The notes under the pieces were generated by a model. The model did no database searches. It was not told the DNA's origin and saw only the letters and a list, made by a program, of their open reading frames with translations. DNA of 64,000 nucleotides. Source: Strongylocentrotus purpuratus (taxonomy: Eukaryota > Echinodermata > Echinoidea > Camarodonta > Strongylocentrotidae). The first letter of the stretch is position 1. Every line of letters starts with the position of its first letter. The stretch is from NCBI RefSeq assembly GCF_000002235.5, contig NW_022145532.1, positions 372,001-436,000 on the forward strand. Reading direction: 5' to 3'. This document shows positions 23,134-34,531 of this stretch, piece by piece. Position numbers and translations under genes: made by a program.

Positions 23134-24403
23134 AAATATGAGGCGAAAACATTCAAACTTTGTTGAGACATCTCTATCAGCTGAAGATATGAATGTAGGG
23201 GATAGGGATGACATAAAAAGGTAAGTTATAGATTGTAAATCCATGTCATTATGTGATAGGCTAAGTATTTTGTAATATAATAATTTAATATTTGTGTGTT
23301 CCATTTACATATGTTTACAAGATGTTAATCAGGCTATCAGGTGAAGATATGAACATATTAGATGAATCTGGAGTTACATGTTTTTGTTTATTTTAAAAAT
23401 CAATAGAAGATATGACTGCCCTAAATTATAAAAAGTGGAAAATATCAAATCTAAGTAAAACATGTCAAAGAAAGCCATTGTTGATCATGAAATTTGTTGT
23501 ACCACATGATACATCTATTTTTTTTTTTTACAGTTTTCATGAAGATAATGAACAGAAAGAAAATTGAAAAAGGAAATGGAAGTATTTTGTTTCAGTTTAT
23601 TTTTTGCTAAAAATACAGTCTGAGTTAACACGAACAAAATTTAACTCCAATGTGGACACCAGGGCCGATATTGGCCAAGTCATTTCAGCAATGTTGTCCC
23701 GTACAATATAATTGAGATGGAAAAGTTTTGCTTGGATTCTCTTACTTTCCTGTACAAATAGTAATATGATATAAAGGTTGTGAGCATAAACTTCAATTGC
23801 CAAGAAAATCACATTCGTCTGTGTCCTCTAAGATATATTTTAATTTCAGCTCTATATTACCAAGAAAGAGTAATTTATAGTTGGTCGTCATACATGTATC
23901 TTCATAGGGCCCCCTGGTAGTACTTTACTATTACCATAAAACAAATCTTCTCTGCTGATTTCTTTTCTTTAAAGGTTAGATATTGTCTTAATGTCCTGTA
24001 CAACTTTTACGTTATTGCCCATTTACATGTACATGGAGCTGAATGATTGAGAGCACAAGAGTATTCAGCCTACTTGTTCTTCTGACGAGTTCTGTAATGG
24101 AGAGATATTGTTTTTGTTTATTTAGTCTTAGTACAAAGTGTTGCTGCATGAAAAGAGTGTTGAAGAAAAGTATGATCCATGTTTAAAGGCATCGTTTAAA
24201 GGCCCACTGCACTACTGGTAGCTACTTGCGCCCTCTATATAACAAACAATGCCTAATCGGTGACCATTGGTCCCCCATGATCCTCTTTTTCTTATGTTAA
24301 CTGAGAGCTGAGTTGATGAGATAACCATCTGTCCAGTGACCTTGCAGAGCGGTCTAATCCCTCCTGTAAACTACGGCAGATAAGCTTTAAGAAGCTTTAA
24401 AAA

Positions 24404-24703
24404 AATTCGCTTTAAAATGATCATGAAGTGCCTTTAAAAAAGTGAAAATCTTTGAGTGACCGGTTTTACCATGGACTCATTTTCCCCAATAGCCTGTAGT
24501 GTAATAAAAACCATTAGGAAAACAAAAAATGAAATGTCTACCGTATTTCCAATCATAAATATCTTGATCATCAGACAGGCGATCGACTTGTAAAAGTCAT
24601 GGGATTACTGACTGACCTAAAGGTTTATAATTATGATTGCAGCATGAGCTAAATCCAGGATTTTGTTTCAGAATCTGAGGCAATGTTACAGAGTCACTTT
24701 AAG
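24404..24703 (+). repeat. Interspersed repeat abutting the zwilch exon acceptor
   Basis: Second copy of the family at 15119-15405. It ends about 35 nt before the exon at 24740, so the insertion lies right at the branch-point region. The polypyrimidine tract (24705-24735) is outside the recognisable repeat. Confidence 0.75.
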
Positions 24704-24739
24704 ATCTATTGTTCTCTCTTTGTTTTGGTTTGATTTCAG

Positions 24740-24855
24740 TCAGCAGCCGAGTGTATGGAGGTTGACTACACAGTGTGGATGTAGGGGTGATAAGACCAGC
24801 TCGGTCTATCAGCTCAGCTCAAGACCATTCATTGACAGTGTCATCCAAACAACAG
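24740..24855 (+). CDS. zwilch: zwilch, fifth exon in window
   Basis: With two carried bases it reads NQQPSVWRLTTQCGCRGDK and TSSVYQLSSRPFIDSVIQTT. It aligns with [32 protein letters not shown] of human ZWILCH, including the conserved tryptophan and the YQLS/WQLS motif. The acceptor TTTCAG lies at 24734-24739; the donor GTGCGT starts at 24856. It is entered in phase 2 and leaves one base. The exon is sandwiched between an interspersed repeat upstream and a hAT-like element only 131 bp downstream. Confidence 0.93.
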
Positions 24856-24986
24856 GTGCGTTAAACACTCCTTGTCATTCAGATTATGCCTTGCACAATC
24901 TTACAGGAAGAAATGTTAGAAGGAACAGAGAGATTATTATCATATCATTATTATTGTTGTTGTTGTTTGTGTTGTTGTCGTCGTTG

Positions 24987-25428
24987 CAGAGCTGCCAAAA
25001 ACCATTTTTTCCTGAATTATTTTGTTTTTTTCCTCCAAATTACGGTAGTATGTTTTTCCTTCATAAAAATACATTTTTTCATAATTTTTTTGTTTTATTT
25101 TGTTTTTGTTTTTTCCGCACGTCAAACAACTGCCTTAAAATGTTTATTTGATCACAAATTCAATTGAAAACTAAGGTTAAAACATACTTGAAGAGAAAAA
25201 TATTCTCAAAAAGAATGAAACGCCGATAATACCAAAATACCACCCCCCAAAAAAACCTACTTGTAAATAAACTATAGGTCCTAATATGGGAAAAAAACAG
25301 CATGAGGAATGGACATTTCTGTTTTGTGCGTGGTTGTTTCGTTTTAATGAATTCCTTTTTTTCGCTTGAAAATCATTTCTTTTGGCATTAAGGTTCCTTT
25401 TTTTGGTCGCACAAGTTTGGCAGCTCTG
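24987..25428. mobile_element. Non-autonomous hAT-like element with 6-bp target duplication, second copy
   Basis: Ends CAGAGCTGCCAAAAACC and GTTTGGCAGCTCTG are inverted repeats flanked by TCGTTG at 24981-24986 and 25429-25434. It is 442 bp long and very rich in T and A runs, with no transposase and without the RT module of its relative at 10708-11445. The target is a GTT/GTC trinucleotide repeat. Confidence 0.88.
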
Positions 25429-25625
25429 TCGTTGTTATTGTCGTCATTGCTGTTGTATATTGGTTAAGGTGATTTTGTGGTAGGTCTAAAATAGACTATC
25501 ATGTTCTAATGTATTTTTGTAGGAGAAAAATGAGGTAATAAAAAAAAAACATTTATGCACATGTATATTCTTAGGAGGTTTGAGTATGTAGTTGATAGCG
25601 CAAACACTTAACAAACACCATTCTT

Positions 25626-25650
25626 AGGCGGTGTCACACAGACACCGCCT
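25626..25650. repeat. Perfect short hairpin
   Basis: AGGCGGTGTC-ACACA-GACACCGCCT is a 10-bp perfect stem with a 5-nt loop directly beside the MITE at 25654. It may be the remnant end of another element. Confidence 0.6.
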
Positions 25651-25653
25651 ATA

Positions 25654-25968
25654 GACCAGTTCACGGTTAGCACCTTACTGCAATGACCCCGAATATCCAC
25701 AGATCTTCAACACATGAAGAGGTCCCACTTTGTACATTTTGAAATAATCACTCCTACAGCGATGGAGGTGCTTTATAAATAGCCTTTGTTCCCCCTTTTC
25801 AAAGAATACTTCCACCTGTGTACAATGGAGTGCAATGAATGTGCATGAATGAATAATGTTACATAACTTTCATGAGCACGTATCCAGTATTTCGTCTCCG
25901 TGTATTTCAAAATTTGTTCTGCAATGACCTTTATCTGCTCATGCTCAGACTGTAACCGTGAACTGGCT
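25654..25968 (+). mobile_element. TA-flanked MITE (315 bp), copy 1
   Basis: Begins GACCAGTTCACGGTTA and ends TAACCGTGAACTGGCT, flanked by TA at 25652-25653 and 25969-25970. A second copy lies inverted at 52555-52870. The TA target and short inverted ends fit a Tc1/mariner-type non-autonomous element. It carries no coding sequence. Confidence 0.9.
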
Positions 25969-25970
25969 TA

Positions 25971-27299
25971 TTGATAACCTCATTTTACTTTTGGTAGGTC
26001 AATGGTTTTTGTTTACTAATCTTCAGTTGTTTTTGTGTCATGAAGCAGCATTACTTAAACTAGAAAATAAGAGTCATGTAATATACTTTACCTCACCTTT
26101 AAAAATAAAGAAAGTCTAGATTTTTTCTTATAAGACTTCCGTTTTTCTTATTATAAAACAGACTTCAGTTTTTCTTAGGTAACTTTTTTTTTGGAGTCCA
26201 TATGATTGTATGAGAAACACCTAGGATGACATTTTATTACAGTGAATTTAATTGTTCTACCTCTTCAGACTAAGTGTTGGGTGCTACCGTTAAATTGAAT
26301 GACTTTCAATCATCGTGCTTTGGTTTCTAGAGGTTCAGACAGTTCAAGTATTTCTTCAACCATAATTGGTTTTCATTGTTACAAACCCAGCCATGATTAC
26401 TCTCCTAGACATGCATTGTTTTATATTTCATTGAAAATACCATCAAAACAACTTTTTCTTCTTCCTGATTAATCAAAGGTCCTTCATTGCGTAAAACATG
26501 ACTTATACAAGTTGACTCTCAGAGCGTTCAAGATAATTCAGTGATACAATAAACAAAAGAAATAAAATATGGAATTAGAAAAAATGTGTAGAATAGTCTA
26601 TTTTTTCCGGCAGGGTAGTTGTAATAAATACCATGTTTCTTGAAAGAGGTAAACATGGTTATGATGTGGGGTGGGGAGCTGGGCAGTTTTAGGTTTACAG
26701 CAATTAAAGACTGCACAGCATGCAAGTACATGTAAATGTACCATTTTACCTAAATATATATAGGTGGCAATGTCTAAAACAAAATCAAAAGTGTGATTAA
26801 AATTAGATTATTTTCCATAGTGTATGCAAAAACTAGAAAGTAATGTATATTTCTGACAGAGGGAGAAAGCATCAGTTCTTTCAATATGCCTGTTTTTAAC
26901 AACAAAAAGGTGAAAAAGAAAAGAATTAGTGCAAGTTTTCACTCGTTTCATGGTCACCTGACAATTTTGAATGTTCCATCAACATCAATGAATCCTCATT
27001 AATTACCAGTATTCTATAAGACACACACCATTTGGTCTTCTTCCCAAAGTCAAGGCTGTACTCTTTATTTCTTTACCCTTGCCAAGTCAAGATGAGCAGT
27101 AATGCACTAATGAACCCTATGTGAGCTTTAGATTGTATAATGGGCTTTTCCACTAGTCTAAGCAAATTGAAGCTTGAGAAATTAGACTGATTATAGCAAA
27201 GGTGCAGCACCCTGTCACCATTAGCCCAATATGCCTTTCAATAAGTCACCCTACAGTGTACATCAGAAATGGTCCAACATTTGTCCCAGCATCAATTGC
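25971..27299. other. Intronic sequence, nothing recognised
   Basis: AT-rich intron of zwilch. I see no exon, RNA or defined repeat. Confidence 0.5.
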
Positions 27300-27725
27300 A
27301 CTTGGCTTTAGGTTTAGGGTTACTGTTGAGTTTTAGGTTAGCATTAGGTTTAGGGTTTAGGGTTTGGTGTTGGACCAGGGTAAGGTTTATGGGTCAGGGT
27401 AAGGTTTAGTGTTGGGCCAGGGTAAGGTTTATGGGTCAGGGTAAGGTTTAGTGTTGGACCAGGGTAAGGTTTAGTGTTGGACCAGGGTAAGGTTTATGGG
27501 TCAGGGTAAGGTTTAGTGTTGGGTCAGGGTAAGGTTTAGTGTTGGGTCAGGGTAAGGTTTAGTGTTGGACCAGTGTAAGGTTTTACTGGGTCAGGGTAAG
27601 GTTTAGTGTTGGGTCAGGGTAAGGTTTATGGGTCAGGGTAAGGTTAAGTGTTGGGTCAGGGTTTTAGTGTTGGGTCAGGGTAAGGTTTAGTGTTGGATCA
27701 GAGTTAGGTTTAGTATTGGGTCTAG
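27300..27725 (+). repeat. Minisatellite with telomere-like GGGTAAGGTTTA units
   Basis: Starts with decayed TTTAGGG-like sequence (AGGTTTAGGGTTTAGGG near 27345), then passes into irregular tandem units of about 22-24 bp built from GGGTCAGGGTAAGGTTTA plus GTGTTGG or TGGACCA variants. The strand bias (G-rich on +) and the TTTAGGG words suggest descent from an interstitial telomeric seed. Confidence 0.85.
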
Positions 27726-29516
27726 GCTTTAAGTTAGAAATTCAGATTGTGCCGGAGATTAGTATAGAACAAAAATGTACCAGGAGCAATGTAGTAGAAT
27801 CACATTGGATGTTAAGATTGAGCAGTATGGCAGATGTGATGCAAAAAAACAAAATGTCTACGTATGTAAACGATGGCCTCACAATCTATTTGTTTTAGAG
27901 AAACAGAACATATCATATACGTCATAGTCTAACTTCATCTTCATTATAAATTAGCCCTTTAACCTGCTTTTTTTTAATGGGCTATTTAACAAACAACACC
28001 AACTGTATATTTAGGAAAGCTCTCGAGCTATTTTCATAAATTGCATCAGTGAAGTTTTCACTGCATATTAGTCAGTGTTTGTCAGTTTTCAGGCCGATTT
28101 CTCCCGCTTAGAATTAGCAGACTTCTTGGGCTAATGTGAACACATATTTATAAGCTGTGTGGGAAGTAAAGCACACTAGGCATTAAATGGAACTCTCTAT
28201 CCAATGAATAATAATGTTGATTGCCTTACTCTTCTTTCAACCATACCACGGGTGGGAGCTATTTGAAGACCATTGACACTGAAGAAAAAAACAGCCTAAT
28301 TTGAAAAATGGGCAGTTTTTAAAACTACCGTTTACACAAATGGAAAAACCTGTATGAAACCTTCATTGTTTGCTTACCATCAAAACATTCAGGTATTTTG
28401 GTGAGGGGTGTGTATGGGCACACAAGTTATCACTACTTTGCATGTGCTTGCGAGGAAGTGAGCACATACAGGACTAATTCACAGTTGTTTTGAGAGCAAC
28501 CGTTCACACATAATATATGTTACAAAGATCGGTGGATTAAACAAAATATGAAAAGTCCAGAGGGGTTTTTCTTCTTCCTGCTTATCTTTTTCATATTTAT
28601 GGGTAGTTGCTTAGCTTTTTCTGTCAAAACAATGACTTTGTCAGAAAAACCCAGGGTTTTTACTTGCAGTGTAAAAGCCCCCCTTTAGAGTTAAGACCAT
28701 ATTTACCATGGGGAGTGTGTGGGTGGGTTATATATGTTATGTAGCTAGGGTGATAAATACCTTCAGCTGAAGGGCTTCCATTTTCTACACTCCATTGACC
28801 TATGAGGATTTCTTGTGTAGAAAGAGTTGTGTAAGGCTTTCATAAAATATGGCAGCTAGCCTTTGTGTTTGCATGGTTGGCTAATATTGAAGTGGTAAAA
28901 GATATTTTTGAAAATTTTCTCATTTTCAAAAACATGTTGTGAGTGAATCCTTAAAAAGACTTCTCTTTTAAGGATTGATTTATAACCATGACGCTTCAAA
29001 CTTAATCCTTTCAATACATTACTCAGAAATCCTTACATTTTTTGAGAGATCATATTTTTATTTCTTACAAGAAGTTTTCCAAACTTACAATCAAAAGATT
29101 TTGATTACTGTTTAAACAATGAAGTACAATATTTGGAATTCCTTAACAAGAACAAAATTTTTAGAGGAGGGAAAATGACTGTAATCAGCTGGGAGATAGC
29201 CCTGATCTACAGGTATGTCCTCTCCGTACAGCTCTCAAATTGACTTGCAGAAATGGATTTGAATTTGGAAAGAAAACAAATTGTTTACAAATTTGAACAT
29301 TTTTTTTTACTGTAAAGAAAAAATTCACTCCACTTTTTAATCTGATTTCTTGTGTTAAATTTGAATTTTTAGGATACATTATCTCATAATTTATTCTCTT
29401 ATATTCCCTCCAACATCTACCAAGTCAATTTAAAGACAATTTTACTTCAAAAATTGTAATACAGCTTCCAGTGTTCATGTACATGTACATGCAATAAAAG
29501 CAATCACCATATGAGA

Positions 29517-29595
29517 TCATCTGGTCAGAGCCAGGAGGGGGTTAAATCTGTGTTAGTACAAGTTAATACCCTTCTGGCTCCAAACAGATGACTGC
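29517..29595. repeat. Short hairpin element related to 17246-17338
   Basis: ATCATCTGGTCAGAGCCAGG and its inverse partner CTTCTGGCTCCAAACAGATGA form an imperfect stem with a loop rich in TTAA. The stem words match the hairpin at 17246-17338. Confidence 0.6.
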
Positions 29596-30267
29596 TATTC
29601 TCAGAATAGAATTGAATTGCTTGTGCTCTCTTTCCCTGAAATGCATTCAGTATTTTTTTTTTGTACAGCTTCTTAGGAAGAGATTACATGATGTAAGATG
29701 AACCATGAACTAGGTACCTAAATAACATTCTGACTGACGCATTTCCTTTGGGTGTTGTTCGCTCCTAAATGCATCTGACCTTAGCTATTCATGGAAGCAG
29801 TCATTACGACTACCTTTATTCTAAAAATTGCATGTTTAGGACTTTGCCATTAAAGAATGAAAGGGAATCGGTCACTGAAAGAGGTTATGTGCTCATTGTG
29901 TTCGGGATTCCATTTTGGTAACCTCTATTCAAATTTAGCTTTCAATATAAATTCTGTAAAGAGTTAATGCAAATTTTTACTCAGAAATAACCCTTGTAAG
30001 TAACATACATGGAAAATGATTTGTGGGTAGACAATTCCACAGACTCACATACTGTAACAATCATGGGAATTTTCTGATTGTTCATAGTTACCATGCAGGC
30101 CTAGACATGAAGTGGTTTTCTTCCCTTTGAATGCTCTCCTAACAAACCACATGCATTATTAAGCTAATATTCTATTGATTCTGTGATACAAAAAAACTTT
30201 TATTAACAGGTAGATAATACTGTGCCCAATGACTGATTGTGATTGAAAATATAAAAGTTATTTGGTA

Positions 30268-30470
30268 ACTAAAGATAAAGGTGAGTTTTGGTAATGCGAT
30301 TGCATTGTGAAAGAAAAGATGTGGAATAGATCAGAAACAGTTGATCATGTAGCATGCAAGTATTGGTGTGCACTGCAAGGTTCTGGAGTCATCAAAATCA
30401 TAATAAATTTGGCCGAGTCTTGGTAAAGTAACAAGCACTGTACACAGAAAGCTATTTATGGGACAAAACA
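30268..30470 (+). mobile_element. TTAA/TA MITE family, truncated copy B
   Basis: Carries ATGCGATTGCATTGTGAAAG, GATCAGAAACAGTTGATCAT and TACACAGAAAG in the order of the full copies; the distal half is missing. Confidence 0.75.
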
Positions 30471-30861
30471 CATGGTGTTGGGGCTAGTACTACCTTGATT
30501 TCCTTGTCTTTCTATGCTCATTACTCAGCCAGTATACATTTTCTTCCAAAATTGTTTGGCACATGTCATTTATTTGTAATCTTGAACATTCAGTGTAAGT
30601 TTCGTTTGATTCTGTGAGAATTAATTTTCTTTCTTTTACCAGAACTGGAGTTTATCTTTAAGCAAAACATACATGTATGTGTGATTTTGATAAGCAGAAC
30701 AGAAATGTGAATTGCTAAATCATGGCTTTATTAAGTAGTCCCACATCCCTGTTGGTGATTTCCAGTACTTTTTATTTTTGTATTTCATTGCTTTACATTT
30801 TGTTGTATAACCGTATTACATCTTACTGATAGAAATACGGACAATGTAGGCTTTTTAATCC

Positions 30862-30927
30862 CGGCGTTATTATGAAACAACAAATCCGTACAGTAATAGT
30901 GACGGATTCGTCGTTCAAAATAACGCC
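30862..30927. repeat. Hairpin of about 30-bp arms
   Basis: GGCGTTATTATGAAACAACA and TCGTTCAAAATAACGCC pair, as do AATCCGTAC and GACGGATT, giving an imperfect 66-bp palindrome. It is probably a small foldback element. Confidence 0.6.
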
Positions 30928-31935
30928 CACGCCTTGATCAACAACTCAGACGACTTGCAGCACTTTATGAAACATTGCATATTTCCGGTAAATACCTTGA
31001 AAAAAACTCAAGTTTTTCTTTTAATGGCAGGAATCATACATAATACATGACATACAAATATTTGTGTAGCCTCTGTTTCAAAGTAATGGTACTCCTGATT
31101 GTGAAAAACAGTTATAACCAGAACGTAGAGTACTATTTTAGATTGAACCTCAATATTGTACCGCAGGTCTTTTCCTATTATTTCTTTGAAGGGTTTCTAG
31201 AACCTGAATGCTTCATCAACTCCCTTGAAATATTCGAAATAGAACCATTAGAAAGAGGATATTCAATGGGGATTGCTTTCTGCCTCTTCCTCTATGGTTA
31301 CAGCCCACTCAAAAGTGTTGTTGTTGTTGTCTTTTTCTCTCTTTGAGACTTATCCTCTTCCCGTCCTCTTCTTTACCACTTGTGAGATGTATTCAGGTTG
31401 GGTAACGTACTGTAGGGGCACATAAAGACGCGTCCGGAATGCATATATAGAGACAATTGTAAAGAAATATGATCAAATAATTCATGTCATAGACAAAGAA
31501 CCATAATACAGTTAACCCTGCATATCAACTCGAAATTACACAAGTCCAATTTTCCTTACAATGGACTGAAATATGCAAAACATATGCTACTGACACTTCC
31601 TATGACTAATTTTGCACAAGTCAAACTTTTGCAGTCCAAACAGATTTGACTTTGCTAAAGTTGAAGGGAAATCCAACCTTGATAACAAACTACTCTAGAG
31701 GAAAGCAGGAAAATCAGAGAAGTACACTGGTGAAAGTGTGAAAGGAATTGGACAAACAAATAATAACAAGTTATTTTTCTTTTTTAAAGTTGTAATCACT
31801 ATAGGTGTGGGCTCTTCAAATTGGCTGAATTAATAATGTCTCTGTGATGTAGTGGCGGATAACTTTCCCATTTGTTCCAACACACAAAATAACACAAATT
31901 TCACAAAAATTATGACTGCAGAGGGTCTGTTCTCT

Positions 31936-32038
31936 TTAAGCCCCAGTCCCATATAAAGCCGGACCAGCACGGACGAGCACGGACCACTCCGGACCATCCC
32001 GGACCATGGTCTGGGGTGATCCGGGATGGTCCGGGATG
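31936..32038. repeat. Partial copy of the GC-rich foldback element
   Basis: Begins AAGCCCCAGTCCCATATAAA, similar to the terminus of the element starting at 32068, and consists of CCGGACCA / GGTCCGGGA words. It looks like a truncated older relative lying just outside the full element. Confidence 0.65.
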
Positions 32039-32067
32039 TTTTGTTCAAAAAAAGTGTGATGCTTTTA

Positions 32068-32547
32068 AGCTACAGTCCCATATATGTCCCGGACCGTCCC
32101 GGATCATCCCGGACCCCATCCGGGGTGATCCGGGATTCGGTCCGTGTTGACACCGTGTTGTCACCGGGGTGGTCCTGGATGGTCCTGGATGGTCCTGGAT
32201 GGTCCTGGGCGGTCAATAACTCACTCCCGGACTGCCACGGATCAACACGGACCGCCCCGGCGCCACTACGGATGACCCCGGACCCAGCACGGTGGCTACA
32301 CGGATCACCCCGGATCAAACTATTGTCCCGGACCGTCCCGGACCACCCCGGCAGTTTTTGACCGTCAAAAACATCCGGGGTCGACTCCCGGACCGCCCAG
32401 GACCATCCAGGACCATCCAGGACCATCCAGGACCATCCAGGACCACCCCGGTGCCAACACGGTGTCAACACGGACCGAATCCCGGATCACCCCGGATGGG
32501 GTCCGGGATGGTCCGGGACGGTCCGGGACGTATATGGGACTGTAGCT
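32068..32547. mobile_element. GC-rich foldback element with long near-identical inverted arms
   Basis: Left arm 32068-32214 and right arm 32391-32547 are inverse complements with about three mismatches. They begin AGCTACAGTCCCATATA and run through CCGGGACC-type words and a 10-bp tandem unit (GGTCCTGGAT), present four times on the left and five on the right. TTA trinucleotides flank both ends (32065-32067 and 32548-32550). The centre is also built from CCGGACC variants. It lies in the last zwilch intron, about 400 bp before the final exon. The composition is strikingly GC-rich against the AT-rich intron. Open frames on both strands come from the short-period repeat and are not taken as genes. 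Confidence 0.85.
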
Positions 32548-32953
32548 TTAGAGGACCTATGATAATATGTTATCCACAATATATTTTGAATAGTGCCCCA
32601 AGGGAGAAGGCACTTGGGAGAAAACAGATATTAATTATATGTTTGTACTTAACAAACAGGACAGTAATCGGCGTCTTTGTCACAATCCACTGACCAAACT
32701 GCCAATTTGAGATTGGCATAGGCTTGGTGATCCCATATTTCAAATATTCATAACTTTTTCATTATTTGTCCGATTTATTTCAAACTATCGTAATTCTGTT
32801 TATCAGGTGAATGAAATAATTTGTTTTGAGGTACTTCACAAAGACTTATATATTAAATTTGGTTACATTATGAAAATGGCCTATTGCTGAATGGTTGAAA
32901 TGTTTTAATGCTCATAGCTTTCTCTCTCTCTCTGTGTCTTCTTTCTCCCAAAG

Positions 32954-33066
32954 ATATGGCCATAGATGATGAAGGTGAAGAACAGGAGCCATTCCACTAC
33001 TTTGTGACACGGGTGAAAAGAGACTTGGAGCCATTTGTGCCTGTCAACAGTTTTGAGACCATCTAA
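32954..33066 (+). CDS. zwilch: zwilch, terminal exon
   Basis: Reads DMAIDDEGEEQEPFHYFVTRV then KRDLEPFVPVNSFETI and a TAA stop at 33064-33066. It has the acidic spacer and hydrophobic HYFVTRV expected before the Zwilch C-terminus, but is more diverged from the human end (RIFFTNMVTCSQVHFK) than the earlier exons. The acceptor AAAG precedes 32954 after a CT-rich tract; phase 1 agrees with the previous exon. Total coding in the window is 843 nt, a multiple of three. Confidence 0.88.
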
Positions 33067-33670
33067 AATGGAAACGTGTGAGAAGATATTGCTTGCTCGT
33101 AGAGCTCTTTCATCAAGTCTTCCTAAGTCGTTCTGGAACTCAAAAATTGTCTCATATTTTGAAGAAGGGTGCTAATGAGTTGCACTGTTGTCCTAAAAGC
33201 AGACGCGCACTATTGCGCTAAACACAGACATGCACTATTGCATTAAGCAGAAGGTCGTAAGCATTTAAATGCCTGTAACTTAAAAAATACCTGCTTATTT
33301 GATACACAGCTACTCAAATCGTGTAGTCACAAATTTACTATCGACTTTTTATTAGTTGATGAAGGGAGAAATTCCTGTCATATGACATGTATGGAGTAAT
33401 CAAAATATTAGAAGTAAGTGATCAGGAATACATGACCTTGTGCCTGCAGCACGATGGATGAGTCGTATGCTGAGACATTGTAGTCAGCTAGAGAGGAGCT
33501 TCATTTTTACTTGGTGTTGACTGATGAGGGAATGACCATGAGAACCCCATTTCAGATTATTTTGAATGATGTCATCAAGGAATTTGAAGGAAAACTTCAA
33601 ACTAGGCATCCTTTTTTACAACTTCAATTTGGGTGGGCAATGAAATAAAAATGGGTTCATGTATAGAGCT
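33067..33670 (+). other. Probable zwilch 3' UTR with AATAAA signal
   Basis: No further coding after the stop. The first good polyadenylation hexamer on + is AATAAA at 33644-33649. The true cleavage site cannot be fixed from sequence alone. Confidence 0.45.
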
Positions 33671-34527
33671 ACAGAATTGCCAATATGTGTTTGATTGATC
33701 GCAACTTTAAAAAATCACAACTTTCTTATTTTCAATCAGATTTTGCCCAAACTTTCACTGATCTGACCATCTCATTTTTCTGCTTCTATTAAAACAAACT
33801 TAATATCAGGGTGGACTTTCCCTTTAAATACAGAGCCTATGCACTTATGCAGTATGATGTCAGGCTAGTCTCAAAGTGCAGGCACTACTATGTAGAAAGG
33901 AAGAACAAAGGATTGTGCCTGCAAACTACAAAAATAGCTTGGGAAAGGTAAAGTAATAGAATTATATGGTTCTGCTATAGGTTATATATTATGTGTAACA
34001 TTAAATGTTATAGTCACAATTGTGTATGTAAGCTCTCATTGCTTTTGTATTTACTGTACATGACATTTTATTTGAAAAAATCAGGAGTACCAATCACCAA
34101 AACACGTTCTGTTCTCGATGCTATAGTGTAGTCTACTATGAGCTTCAAATATTTCTTCTACATAGAGACTCCTAGTGAACTGTAAAACACCTTTTATGTT
34201 TTTTGTGTTTTCCTTTCTTTACTTCATGCTCCTTAACTGTTTACCAGTAGAATGCCAGGTATATTTTTTAGCTTGATTTTATACATTCTACCTATACACA
34301 AATGATTTTTCAGGTAATTGGTAGCCTACACTTTAAGATTGGCTTCCTAATCAGACTTAATTAAAATTCCTGAAGAAGTTCAGCCAAGTCAGGAAATAAG
34401 TAAAACCATTTGAATAAAAAAAGGTGCATGAATAAAGCTAATATTTGCCATTTCAAATCTTGAGATAAAATTTTGCTAAGTGAAAAGTAAATAGCCTCAT
34501 GAAATATTTCAATGTAAAATTGGGAAC
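33671..34527. other. Intergenic sequence, one repeat fragment
   Basis: AT-rich, no gene seen. 33855-33945 contains TAGTCTCAAAGTGCAG and neighbouring words shared with the MITE-like unit at 47132-47389, so it is probably a fragment of that family. Confidence 0.4.
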
Positions 34528-34531
34528 TTAA

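Larger units (their letters stand above)
9305..24739 (+). other. zwilch long intron (15.4 kb)
   Basis: A single intron bounded by GTAAGT at 9305 and TTTCAG at 24734-24739, with matching phases. Repeats and transposons within it are listed separately. Between them (for example 9305-10700, 13249-14390, 15410-16950, 17340-18425, 19165-20065, 20170-21160, 22800-22930, 23140-24400) I see only AT-rich sequence with homopolymer and dinucleotide tracts and no convincing exon. All ORFs here are short and lack homology that I can recognise. Confidence 0.85.
27726..30861. other. Intronic sequence with few features
   Basis: Apart from the short hairpin at 29517-29595 and a truncated MITE at 30268-30470, I see no gene, RNA or clear repeat in this part of the zwilch intron. 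Confidence 0.5.

Noticed and set aside
9305-24739. A missing zwilch exon inside the 15-kb intron
   Set aside because: Phase 2 to phase 2 joins without loss, and the flanking exons align continuously with human ZWILCH (LYQK-N-QQPSVW against LYQS-E-KPQKW).
32026-32693. Overlapping 111-133-codon frames on both strands rich in Pro, Gly, Asp and Ser
   Set aside because: They arise from the 10-bp and CCGGACC-type repeats of the foldback element. All frames stay open because the repeat lacks stop codons, and there is no domain or start context.
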